A DNA stretch of 64,000 bases. Source: an uncultured Collinsella sp. (lineage in GTDB: Bacteria > Actinomycetota > Coriobacteriia > Coriobacteriales > Coriobacteriaceae). Where the stretch lies: assembly GCA_900556415.1 (NCBI GenBank), contig USOU01000002.1:62001-126000 (forward strand), written 5' to 3'. Position 1 is the first letter of the stretch, and each line of letters starts with the position of its first letter. Positions 27,587 to 34,493 of this stretch are shown here, piece after piece. The position numbers and the translations under genes are program-made. The notes under the pieces were generated by a model that had not been told where the DNA came from, did not search any database, and saw only the letters and a program-made list of their open reading frames with translations.

Positions 27587-28140
27587 TGAAGGGAACGCAT
27601 ACCGTTGTCGTAGAGCGTGCAAAGGTCAAATACACACTCACGTTTAAGCGCAATATTTCCTTTATACGCGGCAACAGCGGCACGGGCAAAACAACGCTCA
27701 TCTCGATGATTCGCGACTACAACGACCGAGGACAGGAAAGCGGCGTTACACTCAGCTGCGACGTGCCTTGCGAAACGCTTTCCGGAAGACGCTGGGAGCG
27801 CGAGCTGTCGATCATCGAAGATTCAATCGTCTTTCTAGATGAGGGCAACGAGTTTATCTACTCAAAGGACTTCGCCAAAGCCGTCAACGGATCGTCCAAC
27901 TATTTTGTTCTGATATCTCGTCGCGACGCCAACGAACTCCCCTACAGCGTCGACGAGATCCTGAAGCTAGTCAACACCACAAGCAAGACGATCAATGGCC
28001 GAAAAAGCGACAGACGCTTCTACTCGGTGACTAAACCGCTATATGACCACACGGCAAGCATGCTGTATCAGCAATACCTGAGGCCGCAAGCAATGGATGC
28101 AGTCGGGAGCGTCTTGCCCGAGTGCCTAAGGGCGGAATAG
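27586..28140 (+). CDS. small P-loop ATPase partner of DUF4869
   Basis: The 184-aa protein has a Walker A motif, IRGNSGTGKTTLISMI (around 28-43), and a Walker B-like SIVFLDEGNEFI (around 84-95). YFVLISRRDANELPYSVDEI follows, giving the look of a minimal AAA-like or ABC-like NTPase. The N-terminus TVVVERAKVKYTLTFKRNISF is beta-rich. No nuclease, helicase or membrane domain is seen. Homologous pairs with DUF4869 occur in Clostridia as I recall (knowledge, not checked). Toxin-antitoxin or regulatory roles are possible but unsupported. Confidence 0.75.
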   Translation: MKGTHTVVVERAKVKYTLTFKRNISFIRGNSGTGKTTLISMIRDYNDRGQESGVTLSCDVPCETLSGRRWERELSIIEDSIVFLDEGNEFIYSKDFAKAVNGSSNYFVLISRRDANELPYSVDEILKLVNTTSKTINGRKSDRRFYSVTKPLYDHTASMLYQQYLRPQAMDAVGSVLPECLRAE

Positions 28141-28167
28141 CGAGTCCTTAAGTTCATTTAGAAACCC

Positions 28168-28215
28168 GGTTACGCTCACGCGCTGGAGCTGCTGAAAGGG
28201 CATCTGCTACACTAA
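28168..28215 (+). pseudogene. diverged duplicate of the aroQ 3' end
   Basis: This stretch reads GYAHALELLKGHLLH and a stop, matching the aroQ C-terminus GYAHALELLRERLEK and stop. Nine of fifteen residues are identical in a row at the start, but four of those nine codons differ at the third base (GGT/GGC, GCT/GCG, GCG/GCT, GAG/GAA). It is therefore a diverged allele, not a recent copy. No start codon or upstream similarity is visible. It looks like the displaced tail of an aroQ gene left at the far edge of the DUF4869 module. Confidence 0.6.
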
Positions 28216-28220
28216 TCCCT

Positions 28221-28249
28221 GGGACAAAGGCATCAGATATGTTTGTCCC
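28221..28249. terminator. hairpin upstream of glf
   Basis: A perfect 8-bp inverted repeat, GGGACAAA / TTTGTCCC, with a 13-nt loop, sits just after the aroQ-like tail. No U-tract follows on either strand, so it could be a weak terminator or an operator for glf. Confidence 0.35.
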
Positions 28250-28293
28250 TAAACTAAAGTAACTGTCCAATTGCCATACAAAGGAGCATATCC

Positions 28294-29418
28294 ATGTCCC
28301 AGTACGATTACCTTGTCGTCGGCGCCGGACTTTCGGGCGCCGTCTTTGCCAACGCCGCCAAGCGCGCCGGCAAGTCGGTCCTAGCCATCGATCGCCGCGA
28401 TCACATCGCCGGCAACATCTACACCGAGGACGTCGAGGGCATCCAGGTCCACCGCTACGGCGCACATATCTTCCACACTTCCATGAAGGACGTCTGGGAC
28501 TACGTCAACCGCTTCGCCGAGTTCAACAACTATGTCAACTCGCCGGTCGCCAACTTCCACGGCAACATGTACAACATGCCCTTCAACATGAACACATTCG
28601 CCAAGATGTGGCCGGGCGTCGTCACGCCGGCGGACGCCAAGGCCAAGATCGCCGAGCAGGTGGCCGCCGAGAACATCGGCGAGCCGCAGAACCTCGAGGA
28701 GCAGGCGCTGTCGCTCGTCGGCCGCGATATCTTCGAGACGCTCGTGAAGGGTTACACCGAGAAGCAATGGGGCCGTGATTGCAAGGACCTGCCCGCAAGC
28801 ATCATCAAGCGCCTCCCCTGCCGCTTTACCTACGACAACAACTACTTCAACGACCGCTACCAGGGCATCCCCATGGGCGGCTACACCAAGATGGTCGCCA
28901 ACATGCTCGAGGGCGTCGAGGTGCGCTGCGGCGTGGAGTACAAGGAACTGATTGCCGCCGAGCCCGATATCGCCGCCAAGACGATCTACTGCGGCCCCAT
29001 CGACGCGTTCTACGACTTTAAACTGGGCACGCTCGAGTACCGCAGCCTGCGCTTTGAGACCGAGACGCTCGACGAGCAGGACCACCAGGGCGTGGCCGTG
29101 GTCAACTACACCGAGCGCGAGATCCCCTACACGCGAATCATCGAGCACAAGCACTTTGAGTTTGGCACGCAGGACAAGACCGTTATCACGCGCGAGTACC
29201 CGGCCGACTGGAAGCCCGGCGACGAGCCCTACTACCCCATCAACGACACCAAGAACGAGGCCCTCTACAAGCAGTATGAGGAGCTGGCTGCGCAGGAGGG
29301 CGACGTGATCTTTGCCGGTCGCCTGGGCGGCTACAAATACTACGACATGGACAAGGCCATCGCCGCGGCATTTGAGCTCGTCCGCAACGAGCTGGGCGTG
29401 GAACCCACGGGGGCGTAG
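28294..29418 (+). CDS. glf: UDP-galactopyranose mutase
   Basis: FAD enzyme that interconverts UDP-galactopyranose and UDP-galactofuranose, supplying galactofuranose for envelope glycans. The 374-aa product begins MSQYDYLVVGAGLSGAVFAN (FAD-binding GxGxxG) and contains DRRDHIAGNIYTED, HRYGAHIFHTS, GYTEKQWGRDCKDL, RFTYDNNYFNDRYQGIPMGGY and GRLGGYKYYDMDKAI. AAAGGAG precedes the ATG. Unlike most of the glycan locus it has the GC-rich codon usage of the core genome. A GlfT-like transferase that could use its product lies at 59078. Confidence 0.96.
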   Translation: MSQYDYLVVGAGLSGAVFANAAKRAGKSVLAIDRRDHIAGNIYTEDVEGIQVHRYGAHIFHTSMKDVWDYVNRFAEFNNYVNSPVANFHGNMYNMPFNMNTFAKMWPGVVTPADAKAKIAEQVAAENIGEPQNLEEQALSLVGRDIFETLVKGYTEKQWGRDCKDLPASIIKRLPCRFTYDNNYFNDRYQGIPMGGYTKMVANMLEGVEVRCGVEYKELIAAEPDIAAKTIYCGPIDAFYDFKLGTLEYRSLRFETETLDEQDHQGVAVVNYTEREIPYTRIIEHKHFEFGTQDKTVITREYPADWKPGDEPYYPINDTKNEALYKQYEELAAQEGDVIFAGRLGGYKYYDMDKAIAAAFELVRNELGVEPTGA

Positions 29419-29455
29419 GAGCGAGGGCACTCAGCCAACCACCACGAGCAAACAG

Positions 29456-29500
29456 GAGGCCCGGCGTAGTTCATTCACTACTGCGCCGGGCCTCTATTTT
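29456..29500 (+). terminator. terminator of glf
   Basis: Stem GAGGCCCGGCG-TAGT / ACTA-(C)-TGCGCCGGGCCTC with a 6-nt loop is followed by TATTTT, 37 bases after the glf stop. Confidence 0.85.
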
Positions 29501-29531
29501 GATCGACTGAATCACGTCGTTACCGTTTAAG

Positions 29532-29572
29532 CAAACAAAGAAGGCCGCAAGTCATCCCCATGTCTTGCAGCC
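29532..29572 (-). terminator. terminator for the nucleotidyltransferase gene on the minus strand
   Basis: On the minus strand GGCTGCAAGACA / TGACTTGCGGCC (two mismatches, short loop) is followed by TTCTTTGTTTG. It lies 130 bases past the stop codon of the convergent minus-strand gene. The 29573-29704 stretch between them is AT-rich and holds nothing else recognisable. Confidence 0.6.
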
Positions 29573-29704
29573 CGTGTTTAAACAATAGCATGATTCAATC
29601 TGTATTAAGGTTTAATTCATAATCGCAAAATAATTGAAGTCAGAATCCAGTAAAATAGTTCACTGATAATCCCGCAAACACCTCAATAGTTTGTGAAGTA
29701 AACT

Positions 29705-30181
29705 CTATTGAGCAAGCCTGCCTTTTACTTCTGTCGTCGAGATTCCTGGAGTTCGATTCAAATAGACGACATCACAAATATCTTTTAGCGATTCAAAACG
29801 AGGGTCGCCAGCCCAATCTCCTCCCATACAAACAATATCAGCATGATATATTTCGATATCGCGTCTCTTTTGATTCCAATCATCTTCGGGAATGACCAGG
29901 TCAACATAACGAAGAGCCTCGAGCATTTCGCGCCGCACTTCATAAGAGTAAAAGCTAGTCTTTCCTTTGAGTGCATTAAATTCATCAGTTGACAATCCAA
30001 CGATTAAATAATCGCCAAGCTTGGAAGCCTGCTGAAGAAGACGAATGTGTCCATAATGCAGTAGGTCGAATGTTCCATAGGTAAGCACTCGTTTTAAAGA
30101 ATGGCGACTCTCCGTACTTGCTAAACTAGTTTCGAACAAATCGGGGTTTGCTTCAATCCGAACAGTGGAAAGTGCACCCAT
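29705..30181 (-). CDS. cytidylyltransferase family protein (TagD-like)
   Basis: Likely activates glycerol phosphate or a related polyol phosphate with CTP for a teichoic-acid-like polymer (inference). The core motif RVLTYGTFDLLHYGHIRLLQQA has the HxGH active site, and NRTPGISTTEVKGRL near the C-terminus is the ISTT signature of TagD and related enzymes. About 30 residues precede the usual start (MGALSTVRIEANPDLFETSL). The start is ATG 30181 because GGAG lies six bases upstream. A TTG at 30193 is an alternative. It sits directly behind a tRNA gene and beside ABC exporter genes. Confidence 0.85.
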   Translation of the reverse strand: MGALSTVRIEANPDLFETSLASTESRHSLKRVLTYGTFDLLHYGHIRLLQQASKLGDYLIVGLSTDEFNALKGKTSFYSYEVRREMLEALRYVDLVIPEDDWNQKRRDIEIYHADIVCMGGDWAGDPRFESLKDICDVVYLNRTPGISTTEVKGRLAQ

Positions 30182-30191
30182 CAGCCGCTCC

Positions 30192-30221
30192 AAAAAAGAA
30201 GAGCCGCCATTCTGACGGCTC
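30192..30221 (-). terminator. terminator of tRNA-Arg(TCT)
   Basis: On the minus strand GAGCCG-TCAGAATGG-CGGCTC is followed by TTCTTTTTT, 13 bases after the tRNA. The T-tract runs straight into the GGAG SD of the TagD-like gene, so that gene's 5' leader begins inside the terminator. Confidence 0.8.
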
Positions 30222-30234
30222 GAGAAATACGAGG

Positions 30235-30308
30235 TGCTCCATGGCGGATTCGAACCGTCGGCCTTGGGATTAGAAGTCCCCTGCTCTATCCAACTGAGCT
30301 AATGGAGC
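30235..30308 (-). tRNA. tRNA-Arg (anticodon TCT)
   Basis: Minus-strand cloverleaf: acceptor GCTCCAT/ATGGAGC, D-stem GCTC/GAGC, anticodon loop CTTCTAA (anticodon TCT, reads AGA), T-loop TTCGAAT. The anticodon stem has a G-A at its base and the T-stem (GACGG/CCGCC) an A-C mismatch. The encoded 3' end is ACC followed by T, so the terminal A of CCA must be added by the CCA-adding enzyme. Confidence 0.9.
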
Positions 30309-30362
30309 ATAAAAGCCGCGCGTCCAAGCGGGTACAAGTTCACACGGCTAATAAATTATAAC

Positions 30363-31130
30363 CTACTTGAACTGGTCGTGGTACGCCTTGCAGACCTCAT
30401 CCACGGGACCATCCATGCGTAGATTGCCCTTCTCGATCCATACAGCACGCTGACAAATACGCTCAACCTGCTCCATAGAGTGAGAAACGAACAGAACCGT
30501 GACGTCGCCGCTCTCAATAAAGTGCTGAATACGGCGCTCGCACTTCTGCTGGAAAAAGACATCGCCAACAGAAAGCGTCTCATCGACGATAAGGATATCG
30601 GGCTCGGTAATCGTGGCGATGGCAAAGGCGATGCGCGCAACCATGCCCGAAGAAAAGTTCTTCAGAGGCATATCAACGAAGTCTTTGAGCTCAGCGAATT
30701 CAATGATCTCGTCAAAACTAGCATCGATAAACTCTTTGGTGTAACCAAGTAGCGCACCGTTAAGGTAGATGTTCTCACGCGCGGTAAGCTCGGGGTCAAA
30801 GCCGGCGCCAAGCTCAATCAACGGCGCAATATTGCCGTGGACCTTGACCTCACCCTCGCTCGGCTCCAAAACGCCAGCGATAATCTTGAGCATCGTAGAC
30901 TTACCGGAGCCGTTAGTACCAACAAGGCCAACAACCTCGCCGCGATGCACATCAAACGAAATGTGCTTAAGCGCCCGGAACTCCTCAAAGAACAGCTCGT
31001 GCTTAGCGAGTTTAATGAAGTACTCCTTGAGATTCGTAAGCGACTCAGACGCCATGTTAAAGATCATGGTGACGTCTTTAACCTCGACAGCAAGGGGCTG
31101 CTTGCTGTAATCAATAGCAGATTCAGTCAT
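30363..31130 (-). CDS. ABC transporter ATP-binding protein, polysaccharide/teichoic acid export type
   Basis: Energises export of a completed lipid-linked glycan across the membrane. The 255-aa protein has Walker A GLVGTNGSGKSTMLKII, the signature LKNFSSGMVARIAFAIA, Walker B DILIVDETLSVGD and the switch histidine VLFVSHSMEQV. FSSGM and DE-LSVGD are typical of TagH/Wzt/RfbB export ATPases. It lacks the C-terminal carbohydrate-binding extension of Wzt, so it is closer to short TagH forms. ATG 31130 is eight bases after GGAG. The permease gene ends 12 bp upstream. Confidence 0.92.
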   Translation of the reverse strand: MTESAIDYSKQPLAVEVKDVTMIFNMASESLTNLKEYFIKLAKHELFFEEFRALKHISFDVHRGEVVGLVGTNGSGKSTMLKIIAGVLEPSEGEVKVHGNIAPLIELGAGFDPELTARENIYLNGALLGYTKEFIDASFDEIIEFAELKDFVDMPLKNFSSGMVARIAFAIATITEPDILIVDETLSVGDVFFQQKCERRIQHFIESGDVTVLFVSHSMEQVERICQRAVWIEKGNLRMDGPVDEVCKAYHDQFK

Positions 31131-31142
31131 GAACAGCACTCC

Positions 31143-31988
31143 TTAGATGTAGAGAATAAACTTGTGCTCGGTCTTGTGGAACACGGTATAGCCAATGGCA
31201 AGAGCAAAAACAGCCCAAGCAACGCACAGACCAAACGTAAGCGCAGAAGGCATGGTATTAAACAGGAAGATATCGCGCATAAACTGCAGATAGTTGTACA
31301 TGGGATTCACAACCACCAGAACCTGAATCCAGTGAGCCATCTTGCCAATGAAGTCAGTCGTCCAGAAAATCGGCGTCAGATACATCCAGGCAGTAATGAC
31401 AACACTCCACAGATGCATAACATCACGGAAGAAGACTGCCAACGCCGAAAGCATCAAACCCAAACCCATGCAGAAACACATGAGCAAAAGGAGACAAACC
31501 GGCAACAGGATTAAATGCCAAGTAGGAACTACATGGAACCAGAGCATGACCAAGGCGACGGCGACCAGAGAGAAAGCGAAGTTAACAAGCGAAAACAATA
31601 CCTTCTGCACCGGGAATACCCAGCGATGCACCTTGACCTTCTTTAGCAGTGAGGAAGCCCAAATGATGGACATAAGCGCTTGGTTCGTCGACTCGGACAT
31701 GACGGAAAACGTCACGTTACCAACGATCAAATAAAGCGGATACATCTCAGGCGTGATGGAGCCATTACGACCTTGAGCAAAGATAGTCGAAAACACGATC
31801 GACATGACAATCATCATCAACAAAGGATTAAGAACGGACCAAGCTACGCCCAAAACGCTGCGACGATACTTAATCTTAAAATCCTTGGTAACCAACTGCC
31901 TGAGGATAAATTTGTCCTTCTCATAATCATTTTTAGCGTGAGAGGCCGGTTTAGCCACCGCTTTCTGACTCTCAAGATTGTCAGCCAC
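31143..31988 (-). CDS. ABC transporter permease, polysaccharide/teichoic acid export type
   Basis: Membrane partner of the preceding ATPase (TagG/RfbA family, ABC-2). Six hydrophobic helices follow an N-terminal cytoplasmic segment containing LRQLVTKDFKIKYRRSVLGVAWSVLNPLL, the hallmark of this family. The start is GTG (VADNLESQ) because AGGAGATGG lies just before it. The longer open frame upstream has no SD. Length is 281 aa, normal. It is divergent from the GT2 gene at 32150, and the 161 bp between them should hold both promoters. Confidence 0.9.
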   Translation of the reverse strand: MADNLESQKAVAKPASHAKNDYEKDKFILRQLVTKDFKIKYRRSVLGVAWSVLNPLLMMIVMSIVFSTIFAQGRNGSITPEMYPLYLIVGNVTFSVMSESTNQALMSIIWASSLLKKVKVHRWVFPVQKVLFSLVNFAFSLVAVALVMLWFHVVPTWHLILLPVCLLLLMCFCMGLGLMLSALAVFFRDVMHLWSVVITAWMYLTPIFWTTDFIGKMAHWIQVLVVVNPMYNYLQFMRDIFLFNTMPSALTFGLCVAWAVFALAIGYTVFHKTEHKFILYI

Positions 31989-32149
31989 GGACCATCTCCT
32001 TGTCTCGCAAAACATAACAGTGGAAAGTATAGCCCTCCCGCGCAGACGATAACTCACCGCAACAAATCTGGAGAACTAACCCATATCTAATCAAAGGGAT
32101 AGTTGATGGTTATACTTTCGACCAGTTGAGTCATTAAAGGAGGTCCTAT

Positions 32150-33085
32150 ATGGACTATTCGAATATCGCCGTCATTATCCCTTGCTACAACGAAGCATTA
32201 ACGATCGGCAAAGTTGTCGATGACTTTCACCGCGAATTGCCAGACGCAACAGTATACGTTTACGACAACAATTCTGCCGACAATACGGCACAGATAGCCA
32301 AGCAGCACGGGGCCACAGTGCGACATGAACCAAGACAGGGCAAAGGCAACGTCTGCCGCCAAATGTTTCGCGATATCGACGCCGAGTGCTACTTGATGGT
32401 TGATGGAGACGACACGTACCCCGCCGAAGCCGCCAAATCGCTCTGTGAGCCCATCCTTAATGGCGAGGCAGACATGACCGTCGGCGATCGTCTCTCTAAT
32501 GGCACCTATGCAGAAGAGAACAAAAGAGCATTTCACGGGTTCGGAAACAATCTTGTTCGCGCTATGATCAAGTGGATTTACGGCTACAGCTTTGACGACG
32601 TGATGACCGGCTACCGAGCCATGAGCAAACCCTTCGTCAAGACCTTCCCCGTTTTGAGCGAGGGCTTCCAAATTGAAACCGAGCTCTCCATCCACGCCGT
32701 CGATCACCGCTGGCGTATTCAAGACGTGCCAGTAGAGTATCGAGATAGGCCCGTAGGCTCCGAGTCCAAGCTCAACACGTTAGGTGACGGTATTAAAGTT
32801 ATCGCAATGATTGGAACACTTTTTAAGGATTACCGTCCACTCAAGTTCTTTAGTCTTATTGCATTCATATTTGCCATCATAGGTCTCACTCTCGGAATCC
32901 CAATTGTTGCGGAGTACTTCCAAACCGGCTTAGTCCCCCGCTTCCCCACAGCCATGCTCGCGGCCTCATTCATGTTTCTGTGCGGGCTGAGCCTGGCAAC
33001 CGGCCTCATCCTCGACTCCGTAGCAAAAGTTGAGAAAAAACAATGGGAACTGCAGGTGTATAACAAAACAGGATGCAATCACTAG
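32150..33085 (+). CDS. family 2 glycosyltransferase with C-terminal membrane helices (DPM/GtrB-like)
   Basis: Probably transfers a sugar from a nucleotide donor to polyprenyl phosphate. The 311-aa protein opens with a GT-A fold: IAVIIPCYNEALTIGKVVDDF, VYDNNSADNTAQIA, and DGDDTYPAEAAKSL, whose DGDD is the metal-binding DxD. MTGYRAMSKPFVKTFPVLSEGF is typical of the family. Two C-terminal helices follow (FFSLIAFIFAIIGLTLGIPI and FMFLCGLSLATGLILDSVAK). The start follows AAAGGAGG. It is the first plus-strand gene after the exporter. Confidence 0.9.
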   Translation: MDYSNIAVIIPCYNEALTIGKVVDDFHRELPDATVYVYDNNSADNTAQIAKQHGATVRHEPRQGKGNVCRQMFRDIDAECYLMVDGDDTYPAEAAKSLCEPILNGEADMTVGDRLSNGTYAEENKRAFHGFGNNLVRAMIKWIYGYSFDDVMTGYRAMSKPFVKTFPVLSEGFQIETELSIHAVDHRWRIQDVPVEYRDRPVGSESKLNTLGDGIKVIAMIGTLFKDYRPLKFFSLIAFIFAIIGLTLGIPIVAEYFQTGLVPRFPTAMLAASFMFLCGLSLATGLILDSVAKVEKKQWELQVYNKTGCNH

Positions 33086-33258
33086 CGATGTCACAAATTA
33101 AAGGACAGTATACATATTTTATTTAGCATTTAATCATGCTATCCACCGCTTAATGGGAGCCGGGCTCCACTCATCCAGATTTAATCAGTCGTCGCAAAAC
33201 CATCGAACTACGTAAGCTATATTAAACAGAACTCTATTCTCAACACGAAGGATACAGA

Positions 33259-34335
33259 ATGAGCATCCTGTCACGTATCGCCGACCATCTTCCCGCATCA
33301 AAGCGAGCAATTAGAGATCTTCGTTCAGATGTCTATGAGCTCTATGAACTCAATCGATCCATCAATTCGAGGATCGAGCAGGCTGACAACGGTATTAACG
33401 ACAACCTGAATTTTAGGGCCGAATGGCTTAAAAGTGATAACGACGGCGTTTCGATGAGAATCGAAACGATGCTTTGGCAGCTTTACCGAAACAACAACGA
33501 AGATCTGCAAGACGCAAAGAAACGTTTTTTCGCGTCGCTTCCGAAAGCCAACGGCGGGCTCAGGGCAATGCAGCTCGGATGTGCAAAGCTGCTTGGAGAG
33601 TTTGACTCATTATGTAAAGACAACGGTCTTCAATACTGGATCGCATTCGGAACGCTTCTTGGAGCAATCCGACACCAGGGCTTTATTCCTTGGGATGATG
33701 ATAGCGATCTCGGCATGATGCGATCGGAGATTGACAGACTTATCGATATTGTCAGCGATGACGAACGGTATCGAATCTCAATCGTTTACGATGTCTGGAA
33801 CTTCTGTAAACAAGTTCGTTTTATGTATGCAGACATTAATAATCCCTGCTTTTTAGACTTGTTCATATTTGAAGAGAGCGGCAACGCCGATAAAAAGACG
33901 TTTGAAAAACAGCTAGAACTAAGAATGAAAATGATAGCTGAGATGAAAGACGCCCCCTACTACAGCGAATGGAAAGAAAAGGAATTCATTCCAGCATCCG
34001 ATCCGCTTACAACCCAAATAGAAGAAACGTTTGCAAAATACCGCTCGATCGAAATCGATCAAGGAATAATAGATGCGCAGGCAACCAATGGAATGCTTTG
34101 GGGCATCGAGAATATCTACATTTTGTCTGAGTATCAATGGGCATGTTCAAAACAGGATGTATTCCCAACACAAACCATTTCTTTTGAACAGATTCCCTGC
34201 CAGGCACCGAATAATCTCAGAAAGTTCACCGAAGACGTATATGGAGATATCTACCGTGTGCCGAAGGATATTTCGACACACCGCGAACACATCAATAAAG
34301 AAAACCTTCGCGCACTAGAAGATCAAGAGTCATAG
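33259..34335 (+). CDS. LicD family phosphotransferase
   Basis: LicD proteins attach phosphocholine or related phospho-groups to cell-surface polysaccharides. The 358-aa product has an N-terminal coiled-coil-like part (1-80, YELNRSINSRIEQADNGIND). The LicD core follows: LDSLCKDNGLQYWIAFGTLLGAIRHQG, then FIPWDDDSDLGM, where the aspartates bind metal. The middle and C-terminal parts are less conserved. The ATG is 6-7 bases after AAGGAT. The 173 bp before it contain no recognisable gene. The transferred group cannot be told from sequence. Confidence 0.88.
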   Translation: MSILSRIADHLPASKRAIRDLRSDVYELYELNRSINSRIEQADNGINDNLNFRAEWLKSDNDGVSMRIETMLWQLYRNNNEDLQDAKKRFFASLPKANGGLRAMQLGCAKLLGEFDSLCKDNGLQYWIAFGTLLGAIRHQGFIPWDDDSDLGMMRSEIDRLIDIVSDDERYRISIVYDVWNFCKQVRFMYADINNPCFLDLFIFEESGNADKKTFEKQLELRMKMIAEMKDAPYYSEWKEKEFIPASDPLTTQIEETFAKYRSIEIDQGIIDAQATNGMLWGIENIYILSEYQWACSKQDVFPTQTISFEQIPCQAPNNLRKFTEDVYGDIYRVPKDISTHREHINKENLRALEDQES

Positions 34336-34348
34336 GATCCAATTATCA

Positions 34349-34384
34349 ATGGGGTCGATATTTAATTAATAATACCGACCCCAT
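34349..34384. terminator. bidirectional terminator-like hairpin after licD
   Basis: ATGGGGTCG / CGACCCCAT with an AT-rich 18-base loop lies 13 bases after the licD stop between convergent genes. The AT flanks could serve on either strand. Confidence 0.6.
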
Positions 34385-34408
34385 AATTAAATTCAGCAAG
34401 AAGTTAAC

Positions 34409-34441
34409 AGCCGCGCTATTAGACAACCCAATAACGCGGCT
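34409..34441 (-). terminator. hairpin downstream of the DUF4422-GT8 gene
   Basis: On the minus strand AGCCGCGTTATT / AATAGCGCGGCT (12-bp stem, one mismatch, 9-base loop) follows the stop codon of the DUF4422-GT8 gene by 52 bases. The downstream T-run is poor (GTTAACTT). Confidence 0.45.
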
Positions 34442-34493
34442 CAATCTTAATCACCAGAAACTCAACGAACAGAACGCGGACAAGTTACCTCCA

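Noticed and set aside
27007-28293. Integrase or transposase responsible for the module insertion
   Set aside because: No recombinase gene and no short terminal inverted repeats were found; only the aroQ-like tail supports insertion.
33086-33258. Small RNA or gene before licD
   Set aside because: Only AT-rich sequence with a short GGAGCC/GGCTCC match; nothing with a promoter and terminator pair was seen.
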